Source: Bicyclus anynana (lineage: Eukaryota; Arthropoda; Insecta; Lepidoptera; Nymphalidae). From it: a DNA stretch of 64,000 bases. Positions 56,001-62,507 of the stretch are shown here, one piece after another. Every line of letters starts with the position of its first letter. Within the stretch, counting starts at the first letter, position 1. The DNA is taken from contig NC_069100.1 of the NCBI RefSeq assembly GCF_947172395.1, forward strand, positions 11,374,109-11,438,108. Reading direction: 5' to 3'. Under the pieces are notes generated by a model. The model saw only the letters and a list, made by a program, of their open reading frames with translations. It did not search any database and was not told the DNA's origin. The position numbers were made by a program, and so were the translations under genes.

Positions 56001-58111
56001 TTTAGACATTAAGGTTTTTGAGCAAGACTCAGAAATCTTCAGTTAAAGTGATAAAAGAAAGTTTTTGTTAAATAAACTACTTTAAAAATACTATAATGAA
56101 ACCAATGGGGATGATGACTAGGTTATATATATTGATTTTTATGATATATTCAGATAAATAAGGTCAATGTTAACTAATTTATACATAAAAGGCAAAGATT
56201 GTCTGGATATTTGCAAAATAAATAAGATTATAAAATTTCAAAATCTATTAAAAATCTTTTATCGTGTTTTGATGAAAATTCATACAGTTTTAGCATCGTT
56301 ACGTTAAATGTGACGTTTTTTAATATATGAACTATAAACATAAACGCACAAATAACAAAAATATTAGTCATTTTGTTTGACCGCCCATACAAATCTAACG
56401 ATCATTATGCACCTACGACGTCATTAAATCGAACCATTTCGTATGGGGCGTTTTCAAGATACCGAGGCAACGCCGCAAATCGTCGCAAGGCTAAATCCCT
56501 GTAGCTCCGAAAGTATTGCTCGCAGATTTCTACACCTATCCTATAACTACTATAGTAGTTCTTAGTACGGAACCCTTCGTGCGCGAGTCCAACCCACACT
56601 TGGCCGGTTATAGTGTAGATACTATGACAAAATAATGAATTTGCAAAGCATATATGATAGAAAGTATTCCTGTAGAATTAAAAGCGCATTGTCGTTTAAA
56701 CACGACCTGCAGAGAAATCATTCTCAAGAATGTAATAATTTATTCTCCCAGGATATAATGTCATCGAACATCGTTGCAAAATTTTGAGAAAGTTTGTGTC
56801 TCATCGGATACAAGTCAGATAGCTTATCAGAAGTTATAATATAATCCTTAACATGTTATGGTATTACCAAAGATTTTATATACGAAAAATGTTTTGAAAG
56901 CGGACGAGCGGTGTAATGGACTCTAAGGGTCTGTAGGGCCAGACCTTCTTAATTTTGTAAGAGCAAAAAGTCTGTCAGCTCATGCTATTATCGTAAGTAC
57001 CTACGTATCCTACAGGTAAGTGCAAATATGTACATACTACGGAGTTTGGATCGTGGAGGCTTTGGGAAGAAGTTATCCAGAACCCTCAACCCTCAATTAT
57101 TAAAAAAAATGTAGGTACGTAATGGATTAAAACGTATTTTTTTTTTAATTTCTTGGAGATATTATGAGAAATTTGTCTCCGAATGTTCATGAAAAGAAGA
57201 AGAAAAATCGTTTGTTTTTCTTTTTTTTATGTTTAGTTGCAGTTACCTTTGAAACCTGCTTCCTCCAAAGCCTCTGCGGTCATAAAGCGCTTATGGTAGG
57301 AGCATGAACTAACAAAATTTTAGCTTTTATAAAACTAGCCGACGCTTCGTGGTTTCACTCGTGTAGTTTTGATTCCCGTGTGAATACGAGCATAAAATAT
57401 AACCCATGACACTCACAAATAACGTAGTTTTCAAGAGGTAAGAGATCCTCGGTCAGTCGGTCAGTAGATCGGTCGGTTCGGTAGATCCAGATAATAGCCT
57501 CTTATAATACCACAAAACCTCTTTATAATATCATCATAATTAACAACCCGTATTTAGCTCACTATTGAGCACGAATCCCCTCTCAGAATGAGAGCGGTTA
57601 GGCTAACAGTCTACCACGCTGCCCCAATGCAAATTGGCAGACTTCAAACAGGAAGAGAATTAAGAAAATTCTCAGGTAAGTGGCATTCGTCACGGTGTCT
57701 TCACCGTTTGAGACACGTGATAATTAATTTCTTAAAAAGCACACAACTGAAAAGTTGGAGGTGCATGCCTCGGACCGCCTTCGAACTATGAATCGAAGGC
57801 AGAGGTCATATCCACTGAGCTATCACGACTGGGCCATCACATACTCTACGAGTTATAAGATACATTGACAGATAAGTATGTTAAAGTGTTTTTCAGATAG
57901 CATGGGTAAGGTGACAGTCGCCTGTATGACGTTCATAATACGTACTATTAGCATGAATCCCGGCAAACATTCAAGAGTGAACTGTCACCCGCACTATCCT
58001 ACATGAAATGTACTGGTTAAGATACATACTTGGTGCATTCTCCACTAGTATAACTCGCGAACCGAACACAAAATTCACAGACAGACACAACAACACTACA
58101 CATACCCTCAT
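33951..58111 (-). CDS. Complete 18-exon gene: secreted multi-PAN/Apple-domain protein, 1,409 aa
   Basis: Joined coding exons (minus strand, 5' to 3'): 58111-58030, 53702-53564, 47818-47469, 44858-44502, 44047-43909, 43088-42937, 42455-42317, 41754-41579, 40658-40523, 39417-39253, 39157-39057, 38767-38165, 37650-37534, 36836-36770, 36219-36119, 35850-35668, 35365-35224, 35031-33951. Every junction is GT-AG and in phase; the sum is 4,230 nt. Protein layout: signal peptide about 1-17; PAN modules at about 28-121, 310-407, 407-512 and 512-612; Gly/Tyr-rich spacer 191-310; Pro/Tyr/Gly repeats 646-846; eight-cysteine module 861-921; acidic, Thr/Asn-rich glycosylatable tail and basic C-terminus 1050-1409. 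No transmembrane segment or ZP domain was noticed. PAN/Apple domains bind proteins or sugars in secreted proteins and occur in insect apical matrix proteins such as NompA. A role in cuticle or apical matrix is inferred only. I do not recognise a specific orthologue. No frameshift or internal stop was found. Confidence 0.9.
35224..35365 (-). CDS. Exon 17: Pro/Gly tail segment
   Basis: Acceptor atattttcag, donor gtaagaaa. Residues 1003-1050, GYTRVPIEDRPHIKYQ... to ...ATGGLGVPR. Symmetry and phase match both neighbours. Confidence 0.88.
35470..35535 (-). mobile_element. Helitron-like end in intron 16
   Basis: aaactagcagccatacgcgg tttcgcccgcgtagtttctg, a short terminal piece. Confidence 0.5.
35668..35850 (-). 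CDS. Exon 16: hydrophilic tail segment
   Basis: Acceptor gacctttcag, donor gtaatata. Residues 942-1003, EAIRPRPDQNLKPL... with DRRYWDDLYKNGPQAYYDKN. Charged and Tyr-rich, no cysteine. Confidence 0.88.
36119..36219 (-). CDS. Exon 15: eight-cysteine module, part 3
   Basis: Acceptor tggtttcag, donor gtacgatc. Residues 908-942, WCYVGPSHDQWRPCSEKYY... then a His/Pro/Gln-rich stretch. Cys909 and Cys921 complete eight cysteines. The WCY...W..C ending resembles the end of kringle or fibronectin type II domains; that likeness is by eye only. Confidence 0.88.
36255..36560. mobile_element. hAT-type MITE, second copy, in intron 14
   Basis: The element 36263-36552 (290 bp) has the same termini and internal sequence (gaccaattattgtatagga, gtataacatatat, cgatacaggtccttctata) as the copy at 31827. 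Flanks are ctaacaac and ttaacaac, an 8-bp duplication with one difference. Confidence 0.85.
36565..36735 (+). mobile_element. Helitron-like fragment in intron 14
   Basis: gcggctactgaagcgatttg gctgaaatttggaatggaga, ggattaacacagaggctac, aactgaattccacgcggac and gggcgtccgctac. Close match to 51110-51269. It abuts the hAT-type MITE. Confidence 0.7.
36770..36836 (-). CDS. Exon 14: eight-cysteine module, part 2 (micro-exon)
   Basis: Only 67 nt. Acceptor tgtttttag, donor gtaataat. Residues 886-908, GSWDYCCAATHRCGYSEGF then RKPW. Adds Cys891, Cys892 and Cys898. Trp908 is split across the junction (TG|G). Confidence 0.88.
37139..37390 (-). mobile_element. RTE-like LINE C-terminal fragment in intron 13
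   Basis: The minus strand reads PMDVRVPRRWNGDPALGSAV, then DPLTRWIDEIKRFADICQMQ and VCKSLQKAHVLQWTSID, clearly the RTE-like C-terminus. It lies in the same orientation as the host gene. Confidence 0.75.
37534..37650 (-). CDS. Exon 13: eight-cysteine module, part 1
   Basis: Acceptor aatttccag, donor gtgagtat. Residues 847-886, ...SWRHYTVSGFPCRKGTVCEQ... to ...HWACEPEGGEI. Carries Cys861, Cys867 and Cys878. Confidence 0.88.
38067..38097 (+). repeat. (CA)n/(GCACAC)n microsatellite in intron 12
   Basis: acacacacgcacacgcacac gcacgcat. Confidence 0.85.
38165..38767 (-). CDS. Exon 12: Pro/Tyr/Gly repeat region
   Basis: Acceptor tctttacag, donor gtaagtat. 200 in-frame codons, residues 646-847. Several near-identical PSYPSGP heptads stand in tandem (about 701-728), followed by related units such as GYKPGYKPGYKPPY and SYPSYGPAYPPY. 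Cysteine-free, extended, probably polyproline-like structure as in insect matrix and cuticle proteins. The DNA repeat unit is about 21 bp, so length polymorphism is likely. A 131-codon ORF over 38213-38608 on the same strand is an out-of-frame shadow of these repeats. Confidence 0.9.
39057..39157 (-). CDS. Exon 11: Pro-rich linker
   Basis: Acceptor tgttgtttag, donor gtatggct. Residues 612-646, EVPSLEVPRPLSAP... ending DFAPPPP. No cysteine; a flexible linker into the Pro/Tyr repeat exon. Confidence 0.85.
39253..39417 (-). CDS. Exon 10: second half of PAN module 4
   Basis: Acceptor ctcttgtag, donor gtaagatt. Residues 557-612, NNNAAPDSENCLLSEIRLF... with DLLFAFDLFNGQC, WRKFHGKGEYE. It ends in phase 2, unlike the other PAN modules, marking the end of the PAN array. 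Confidence 0.9.
39645..39875 (+). repeat. Direct duplication of about 115 bp in intron 9
   Basis: cttagatgaccaaaggcaag ct...gaggtcaggt...gcattgtatacaaaaaacct aa...gaatgta occurs twice, at about 39648 and 39762, with minor differences. Confidence 0.85.
40130..40255 (+). mobile_element. SINE-F, degraded, intron 9
   Basis: gggttccatccccacccgct (B box), ggactattgtcgtacc, attggagaggaataggaat. Confidence 0.55.
40300..40460 (-). mobile_element. Another tRNA-derived SINE, minus strand, intron 9
   Basis: Minus strand head ctgcctcgttggtctagtgg (A box) and ggtcctgaattcgactcat (B-box-like), then ggttgggctactttgcag. Unrelated head to SINE-A, -B, -F and -H. Confidence 0.55.
40523..40658 (-). CDS. Exon 9: first half of PAN module 4
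   Basis: Acceptor ttttatttccag, donor gtatggtt. Residues 512-557, QCYLQYENAAKL... with ERACGHACTDAPFTC and the closing SFSF. 136 nt, one codon shorter than the equivalent exons 2, 5 and 7. Confidence 0.9.
41036..41076. repeat. AT-rich palindromic tandem repeat in intron 8
   Basis: Units of about 10-11 bp, tatatatattatatatatta, repeated four times. Confidence 0.85.
41356..41408. repeat. Hairpin 1 of a nested pair in intron 8
   Basis: ccgaagtaactttcaattta cgta versus tacgtaaattgaaagttgtt acttcgg; one extra GTT. Confidence 0.9.
41418..41486. repeat. Hairpin 2 of the pair in intron 8
   Basis: gttatatacgccattggtca and tgaccgatggcgtatataac, 20-bp arms with one mismatch and a central AT-rich loop. 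Confidence 0.9.
41579..41754 (-). CDS. Exon 8: second half of PAN module 3
   Basis: Acceptor tgctacag, donor gtacgttt. Residues 453-512. Contains LENCLLTSSPP (Cys466), SLELNHGL, a Gly/Tyr/Asn stretch and GRGCEPALYDD. A second possible donor lies four bases downstream but breaks the frame, so the upstream gtacgt is used. Confidence 0.88.
41815..41862 (+). repeat. Two-unit tandem repeat in intron 7
   Basis: aataaatagttaattttata gct occurs twice back to back. Confidence 0.85.
42027..42245 (-). mobile_element. SINE-B in intron 7, head lost
   Basis: Tail catcataatcataaacgacc to gtttgagacacg-type core; the tRNA head is absent. Confidence 0.75.
42317..42455 (-). CDS. Exon 7: first half of PAN module 3
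   Basis: Acceptor attttacag, donor gtgagaac. Residues 407-453, ECFWHVRSGAAVSG... to ...FFCRGFSFR, with GACEAEC giving the central cysteine pair. 139 nt, ending in the same split Arg codon (AG|G) as the other modules. Confidence 0.92.
42937..43088 (-). CDS. Exon 6: second half of PAN module 2
   Basis: Acceptor ctttcag, donor gttagctt. Residues 356-407. Includes SDNCFLSERPYRGLEM, DVYAMPLHQDC and a final WVES; this is the typical NCxLS...DC half of a PAN domain. Exons 5+6 form a symmetric phase 1-1 module. Confidence 0.9.
43511..43737 (+). mobile_element. SINE-A in intron 5
   Basis: Plus orientation, from ggctggtgggaggcttcgg through aaccgaaaaggatgtgg to gtcaagggctaacttgtaaa plus an A-rich tail. 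Head missing. Confidence 0.8.
43909..44047 (-). CDS. Exon 5: first half of PAN module 2
   Basis: Acceptor cgtttcag, donor gtacgttt. Residues 310-356, DCSSRRPGMSLG... to ...FKCVSYSYR. Shows the same C...C-x3-C-x7-C pattern and the same closing SYSYR motif as exon 2. 139 nt. Confidence 0.92.
44502..44858 (-). CDS. Exon 4: Gly/Tyr/Trp/His-rich spacer
   Basis: Acceptor tttacag, donor gttatatt after ...TCTACTAAAG (a gtt donor, weaker than the others). Residues 191-310, 119 in-frame codons with no stop. No cysteine; rich in Gly, Tyr, Trp, Lys and His (for example YGGNYGG, DYGYGYGAW). Low-complexity aromatic segments like this are common in cuticle and matrix proteins. The exon is class 1-1 (symmetric), so skipping it would keep the frame. 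Confidence 0.88.
45069..45187. mobile_element. Inverted-repeat element in intron 3, arms of about 45 bp
   Basis: tctcagtaaatgaggacttt ataatatactcagaggcaca att on the left; aattgtgcctctgagtatat tataaagtcataatttactg aga on the right. No coding capacity. Confidence 0.85.
45188..47468. other. Rest of intron 3
   Basis: AT-rich, no clear transposon. A 70-codon minus ORF at 46989-47201 reads somewhat protein-like but has no usable in-phase acceptor. Confidence 0.45.
47469..47818 (-). CDS. Exon 3: second half of PAN module 1 plus linker
   Basis: Acceptor cttcctcag, donor gtaagttg. Residues 74-191. Starts RLDPTFRGKGLCEL, the usual C-terminal half of a PAN domain with Cys85, then acidic sequence with YDFYELDRN and Cys121. 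It then becomes a Tyr/Asp/Asn-rich hydrophilic linker ending ...YVPYQIG. An ATG inside the exon (residue 88) is not a plausible start because the upstream exon joins in frame. Confidence 0.9.
47819..48965. other. Left part of intron 2
   Basis: Includes small dispersed repeat pieces (ggcctcgtcacaatcagcgc near 48301, echoed at 49527; aatcacctgtctaatggtaa near 48552) and a pyrimidine-rich tract at 48640-48960. No exon seen. Confidence 0.4.
48966..49160 (-). mobile_element. RTE-like LINE 3' fragment in intron 2
   Basis: Plus-strand text gccgatagacgtccactac ... gacatgggcgttttgcgtgg ... gggtcgaccaacactgcgc is the reverse complement of the RTE tail signature seen at 37139. Confidence 0.7.
49330..49452 (+). 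mobile_element. SINE-B with internal deletion, intron 2
   Basis: Head ataaccgtgataacccgatg, then a direct jump to attagcctaaccaatctcat and the tail gggttaatgatgatg. About 180 bp of body is missing. Confidence 0.7.
49453..50608. other. Middle of intron 2
   Basis: Apart from the hairpin at 50091, nothing is recognised. Confidence 0.4.
50091..50140. repeat. Hairpin with 19-bp arms in intron 2
   Basis: cttgaatttgttagttatc and gataactaacgaattcaag around gcaga; one mismatch; flanking ggcttagccg and cgttaggcc extend it loosely. Confidence 0.85.
50609..50935 (-). mobile_element. SINE-A with tRNA head, intron 2
   Basis: Body plus head (ggggatcgaacccaggacct, ccaccgcgcataccactgca) as in the copy at 32488; the outermost head bases have decayed. 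Confidence 0.8.
51044..51270 (+). mobile_element. Helitron-like element, near complete, intron 2
   Basis: Starts tcacactaatattataaagg cgaaagtttgtg and ends gcgaagtcgcgggcgtccgc tagta, with the same interior as 36565. This start and end pair is typical of short non-autonomous Helitron-like elements in Lepidoptera. Confidence 0.75.
51707..51995 (-). mobile_element. SINE-B, intron 2
   Basis: Tail (catcatcatcatcataaac) to ccactggactatcatgtctc, the complement of the tRNA-like head. Confidence 0.75.
52075..52275 (+). mobile_element. Helitron-like piece, left arm of an inverted pair
   Basis: ctatactaatattataaaga ggtaaagtttgt, then ggggtaatcttcggatctac tggaccgatttt. An inverted relative lies at 52650-52822. 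Confidence 0.65.
52650..52822 (-). mobile_element. Helitron-like piece, inverted arm
   Basis: gccccgcggtttcaattacg, ggtccagtagatccagagat tacccccg, aactttacctctttatagta ttagcatag: the reverse complement of the 52075 type start. Confidence 0.65.
52890..53262 (+). repeat. G-rich (TAGGG)-type minisatellite in intron 2
   Basis: About 370 bp of imperfect GGGTA/GGGGTA units (gggtagggtagggtagggta), purine/T on plus and C-rich on the transcribed RNA. It is flanked on the right by a Helitron-like end and on the left by a Helitron-like start, so the array probably sits inside such an element. It is not the insect telomere repeat TTAGG. Confidence 0.9.
53265..53305 (+). mobile_element. Helitron-like 3' end after the minisatellite
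   Basis: cagacgaagtcgcgggcgtc cgctagtaat is the same terminal sequence as the element at 51044-51270. Confidence 0.7.
53564..53702 (-). CDS. Exon 2: first half of PAN module 1
   Basis: Acceptor cttgtttcag, donor gtaagag. Encodes residues 28-74, TCFRRV... to ...CESFNYR. Cysteines at 29, 50, 56, 60 and 68 give the PAN pattern (C..ECxxxCAEERRFxC.SFNYR). Length 139 nt, the same as exons 5 and 7. Confidence 0.92.
54250..54690. mobile_element. Helitron-like fragment split by a SINE-B
   Basis: ccacgatttcactcgcgttg (54262) on the left and ggtgaagatgtaactttcta atggtgaaagaatttt on the right flank the SINE described at 54308-54602. Confidence 0.65.
54308..54602 (+). mobile_element. SINE-B inserted in a Helitron piece, with 12-bp target duplication
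   Basis: The insert 54320-54590 is flanked by identical atatagcctatg at 54308-54319 and 54591-54602. The interrupted host is a Helitron-like fragment (54250-54317 and 54603-54690). The 5' head is truncated (starts at the cccccgattcgagg part) and the 3' tail is gataatgatgatg. This is direct evidence for LINE-type target-primed insertion of the family. Confidence 0.85.
54691..56399. other. Middle of intron 1
   Basis: AT-rich with no recognised repeat family or exon-like ORF on the minus strand in the required phase. Confidence 0.4.
56400..56620 (+). repeat. Dispersed repeat with cggaacccttcgtgcgcgag end
   Basis: The right end (tacggaacccttcgtgcgcg agtccaacccacacttggcc) is a sequence I recall as very common in lepidopteran genomes. 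A 64-codon ORF over it on the minus strand is not a gene. A relative of the ggttccg/acggaaccc type lies at 61485. Confidence 0.5.
57335..57526 (-). mobile_element. Helitron-like fragment in intron 1
   Basis: actagccgacgcttcgtggt ttcactcgtgtag, gacactcacaaataacgtag, cggtagatccagataatag, cctctttataatatc. Confidence 0.6.
57527..57833 (-). mobile_element. SINE-B in intron 1
   Basis: Tail (atcatcataattaacaaccc) to ccactgagctatcacgactg, nearly full length. Confidence 0.75.
57885..58012. mobile_element. Small inverted-repeat element K, copy 2, next to exon 1
   Basis: agtgtttttcagatagcatg ggtaaggtgacag matches copy 1. The right arm (ctgtcacccgcactatcc) is degraded. It ends about 20 bases inside the exon 1 donor. 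Confidence 0.65.
58030..58111 (-). CDS. Exon 1: start codon and signal peptide
   Basis: ATG at 58111-58109 opens 27 codons beginning MRVCVVLLCLSVNFVFG, a typical short signal peptide with a hydrophobic core and small residues (G/S) before the mature chain. The donor is gtatgtat right after 58030, leaving one base (A). That base pairs with the CG at the start of exon 2 to give Thr28, so the phase fits exactly. An ATG 19 bases upstream (58130) is in another frame and gives no signal-like sequence, so the 58111 start is preferred. The exon lies 4.3 kb from exon 2, so cDNA evidence would settle it. Confidence 0.75.
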
Positions 58112-58185
58112 TTTTAAACACTACTGGCATTATCCATATATAGAATCCACTTTTCGATGAGTATTTTTTTTCCTTATAAAACTTT
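58112..58185 (-). promoter_or_regulatory. Possible TATA box and short 5' UTR of the PAN gene
   Basis: On the minus strand TTTATAAGG lies at 58180-58172, about 60 bases before the start codon. A start of transcription near 58150 would give a short leader of about 40 bases containing one out-of-frame ATG at 58130. Further upstream noncoding exons cannot be excluded. Confidence 0.22.
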
Positions 58186-60144
58186 CAAAGTTATTTGATT
58201 TGAAACGTAAATAAACTGATGCAAAGTTTTATGTTTCCTATAGTTATCATACATCTTTTGATTCACAAGTTATTTTTGCATTTAAAACTGAAAAATATAA
58301 AAAAATATATCAGCTTCTATTTTATTTGTATTTATTTTGAAAAATATAATAATATGTGATTTATTAACACGTACTCAAATGATATTTTTTGCACAATATT
58401 TTTTTAATAATTATTAAAAAAAATTAAAAAAATTAAGTTTTGAAACGCTTAACACTTATTTTTTTATTTATACACAATATAATATTTTCTTTTATTTTAT
58501 TACACGCAACCAAAGCTACAATTAATTCACTTGTTTTGTTTAATAAATACACGATTTATCATTTTTATCCACAAAAAATTAAAAAAAAAATGTTTTTTTT
58601 TTCACATTTTCGCGTTTTCACCGCGCGCAGGCTATGTGGGTCAGAGGTTACGGCGCGTAGCATACCGACTGAACAGAAGCATTGTTGGACATAGGCTTAT
58701 ATGCGACTGACATATACCTGCAATAGTATGGACATACCTTAAAACAAAATGTATAAAATTCGTTTATTTCAACTATGCTTAGTTAGAAGGACTTTTGAAG
58801 CCATAACTTTGTTTATTTTTTTTTTTACCCTTTGTCTAACATTTTTTGAGGGGGACGAGGTAAACTTACACATTAGAAATATGTAACACCAATAAATATA
58901 TTGTGTCCTTACACTACACACTACTATACATTTGATTCGCAATACACGCGTGAAATTTTTACACAGATTAACTATAATATTATAAACACATTGCTTCGAC
59001 TCGTTAGACAGAATATTCGATTACTTGATCGATGTTTTGCTGTTCCGGCTGAAAAATCGAATCTATTCAGATATTGTTTTATTACAATGAAATGTAATTT
59101 AATTTTTTAGTAAAGAAAATAAGGTTGGCCGGGTTTTATGCCATTTAACTACATAAACTGGGATTTTTAGGGAGCTTGGCACGACGAAAACTATTACAAA
59201 AATGAAACATCGATTCTATAGAAACAGTTTTTATAAACGCGTGAGATCGTTGATTCTTGATCTTTGACAGAGAGGTAACGTATAGCGAAGCAGGTCCGAT
59301 TGTTCTGAGAACAAGAGCAAGAGCTTAATGGAAGGACGTGGTCTCTGCCTACGCCTACAAGAATGATACTTGATAATATAATGTATGTTTATCACTGTTA
59401 GATGTGTTACTAAGTCATGAAAAATAAGGCGCTCAAAAGAGCAAATTTCCACATCTCAATGTTAGTTGTGGTCAACAACGAACGCTATTTAAACAAATAA
59501 TACCTATATATTGTCTACAATGTCGAATTGTGTGTTCAGGAAGTGTAAAAACTATATATACTGAAATAAAAAATTGAATTTAAGACGAAATTGTGCATGT
59601 GTACGCTCAGTTTGTAGCCTATTATTCGGATCATTTTTTGTACACCATGATTTTGTATGGACGTAACCGATGTATAGTATAAAATTGGTTATTGCAGTAT
59701 AAAATAATGTACCAAAATGTATCTTGTTTCTCTTCAAACGACATCAATCATATAATACAGCGAAGTGGGTAAAAACAAAACAAGTCATATCCACACAATT
59801 CTCACAGCTCAGATCACGGCAGATAACTTCAGTGTTCGTGCCATTGTCTCAAAAACAGAATTTATAAAGCAAAAACCTAATATATCCGACTATTGTACGC
59901 GGGTACTCGTTCGTTGTGCGTAATATCAAAACTAAATTATGTACCTTATGTTGTACCAACATGTTTTGTACCCCTGCAAATTACACTATTCGTTGCTCTT
60001 ATAGCACTTGACCTTTTTACCCTAATCAATAGAGCATTTACCCTCGACCTGCTCAGAAACAGTTCCGATTTTGATGATTTTGTTTTTGTTCAGTTTGTTT
60101 ATGATTAACTAAATTCTCATGAAGAGAAATTTGTCCGTCTTTTT
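58186..60144. other. Region upstream of the PAN gene
   Basis: Very AT-rich; short ORFs are composition-driven. Only the MITE fragment at 59185 is identifiable. Enhancers or upstream noncoding exons may be here but are not visible. Confidence 0.4.
59185..59312. mobile_element. hAT-type MITE fragment
   Basis: tgaaacatcgattctatag, tctttgacagagaggtaacg, gcgaagcaggtccgattg match the right part of the copy at 61253. Only one end remains. Confidence 0.55.
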
Positions 60145-60265
60145 GATTCCTGATTGTGTAAGTGCCGTAGGCTCCTTAAAGGGACCTTAGCGGCATCGCC
60201 TGATGGGGCCCGAAGGCAGAAGCAGAGTAGATGGACGGAACGACTCTCTAAGTCTCTACCAATCT
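60145..60265 (+). repeat. Unclassified repeat M, copy 2
   Basis: cgcctgatggggcccgaagg, cagaagcagagtagatggac and ggaacgactctctaag, as at 32178. Confidence 0.6.
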
Positions 60266-60889
60266 ATGCTTGTCTGAGCATACACATGTTTCTAACATAC
60301 AAACCTGACGTTTCAAAATTTCCTGTAAACTAAGCCTACTGGAAATAAATGAAATTTGTTTATTTTTTTATAAAAAGGCCTCGGAGACTAGACTAAATGG
60401 TTACGGTTGACTCAACAGTAAACACAGTGCCTTCTGAGTTGTAACCCTCCAGGTGATGGTCTGAGACTGGAGATAGTTTAAGTTACCATCAATTGGAACA
60501 TTGGAAATGTGGAATGGAATTTAAAGGATAATAGTATTAAAATCAAATGGTTGATATCGATTAGCGATAAGGTTGCATTTACACGTCAATTTAAACGTTT
60601 CCTTCATATAACCACATAACAACCTTTTGATGGTTAACGACAAGGCTAAACATATTAAGTAACATTATACAATATAATATTCTCAGTACAATTTGTCACT
60701 GTTGTAATAAACAGCACTATTACAAAAATGGTTACTAAACGATGGGGATGAAAGTGCTCTCTGTCTCTTTCTCTCTTTCATCTGTCTCAGTCTCATCTGA
60801 GACTCGACCCTTGGCCACAGAATATATATGCTTGGCTTAGAGAGACGTACAGATCGATGGGGTTCACGAGCTGAGATAATGCCTGACCT

Positions 60890-61085
60890 TCAGGGAGGCT
60901 TCGGCCGTGGCTTACCACCCTACCGCCAAGCGGTTTAGCTTTCCGGTACGAAGTCGGGGAGAAATCGAACGGGTTGTGGATTTCCTAGTTCTAACAAGTT
61001 ATACCGCTTCCATCTTAGATTGCATCATCACATACCATCACATGAGATTATTGTCAAGGGCTAACTTGTAAAGAATTGAAAAAAT
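60890..61085 (+). mobile_element. SINE-A fragment
   Basis: Plus orientation: aggcttcggccgtggctta, ccctaccgccaagcggttta, ttgtcaagggctaacttgta and a short A tail. Confidence 0.75.
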
Positions 61086-61110
61086 CATAATAAAATCAAA
61101 AATCAAAATA

Positions 61111-61246
61111 AAATGCGTGTTGCCAATGATGGCCTATGGATCCGAGACTTGGTGATTAATTTTTGGGCTCACAAGAAGTGACACAGCGGGCGTTGGAACG
61201 GGCTATACTTGGAGTATCTCTACGTGATCCTACAATGCCTATGTCT
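61111..61246 (+). pseudogene. LINE reverse transcriptase fragment, frameshifted
   Basis: Reads VLPMMAYGSETW in one frame, then VTQRALERAILGVSLRDP in the next. These are the conserved blocks upstream of the RTE-type C-terminus. An internal stop and a frameshift show it is dead. Confidence 0.75.
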
Positions 61247-61252
61247 TGCGGT

Positions 61253-61640
61253 CTCAGACTTATTACTTAAGACTTAGTATAGCACCCTAATTCATGAACC
61301 AAATTGTCTTTTTTGAGGAAAACGAGGTCAGATTAGGTATATATATCATAACCTAAACTAAAAGTTGTTGACCGTTTTTTACACCATTCAAGTACACGAA
61401 AAGGTATTTTTACGAAGCTCTTTAACCGACTAACACGATTACAACAATGAAACATAGATTCTATAGAGAAAATTTTTAGGGTTCCGAACGTACGTAGTAC
61501 AAAAACGGAACCCTTATATTACCACTCGCGCACATTTTAATGTCTGTCTGTTTGTATAATTGAGCCATAAGATCGTAGATCATATACTTTGACAGAAAAC
61601 TAACGTCTAGCGAGGCAGGTCCGTATGTAATTAGTCTAAG
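61253..61640. mobile_element. hAT-type MITE, third copy, inverted and interrupted
   Basis: Runs opposite to the first two: ctcagacttattacttaag at the left and gcgaggcaggtccgtatgta ... agtctaag at the right. A block at about 61485-61580 (tttagggttccgaacg ... acggaacccttatat ... gtctgtctgtttg) is a different, widespread repeat inserted in it. Confidence 0.65.
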
Positions 61641-62099
61641 CCTACAGTAGAAAGAAGTCCATCAGCTAATTAGACGATGATGATGACGAACCACCAAACA
61701 AAAATGAGTCCATATTATCTCATGCGATATTTCCAAATCAGGTTTCGAATCAGGTAAAAATAGGTCACATGCCAAAAATTGTTAGGAAGAAGATATGTTT
61801 CCGGTAACACCATTGTTTTAAAAAACCAAGGTTATTGTACAACAATGGCCGATTTTATACGTTAAATAGGTACATGACTTCATTAGACCAAAAAAACTAT
61901 GATTTAAGTCCTGTATTGTCGAGGGGGAATTAATTTAATGGTAAGTTAAATAAATAACTAATTAAATGCTGTGTTATTTGACGAGTAACAGTTTCTTTTT
62001 TCTCATAACCTTAAAAAATCTACGTGTAGTGTATGGCTTGACCGTTTCTATCATTTGTAATACGTAATGAATTCCGCCATCCCCACATTAGCACCGTGT

Positions 62100-62450
62100 C
62101 ATTTCAGGGAGACAGAATCAAGACCGGGAGCCGCAGCAGAAAAAGCTGAATCCTGTATGTGGCACAAGTATGCTTCTCTGACTGAGAGTTACATATTTGT
62201 GCCTTTTTCTGTGCTCTTGGGCCATGGAGTCGCAGTGTCAAAATTTTTCACAAAATCATTTTACCGCTGATAACTGCCTCGACTGGTAACAAAAAGGCTG
62301 GCTCATTTTTTGCGCAAAAATCAGCCTTGTCCAGCGCGCAAATGCAGCCAGTATTCTGTCCACCATTCCACGTGGGTATGATTTGTATAGTTATTAGGAT
62401 AAATTAGCTTAAGTTCCTTATTGTATTCTTTCTTAATAAAAAAAAAACCC
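62100..62450 (+). mobile_element. LINE C-terminal coding end and 3' end (QRGNAASI family)
   Basis: Contains an in-frame WHKYASLTESYIFVPFSV block, then a frameshifted GSFFAQ...SALSSAQMQP region and the family 3' end with poly(A) near 62445. KYASLTESYIFVPF followed by the QRGNAASI block is the usual order at the C-terminus of this lepidopteran LINE group. Confidence 0.7.
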
Positions 62451-62507
62451 TACGCGAGTATTCTAATACATCTTGAGAAGATCGGTCCTACTCCCGTCAC
62501 TGCGGTT

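Noticed and set aside
56405..56599. 64-codon minus-strand ORF
   Set aside because: Falls in a dispersed repeat with the cggaacccttcgtgcgcgag end.
58440..58694. 84-codon plus-strand ORF
   Set aside because: Phe/Ile/Lys-rich product from very AT-rich DNA; no domain or splice context.
59893..60108. 71-codon plus-strand ORF with a hydrophobic stretch
   Set aside because: No conserved feature and no supporting context; likely chance.
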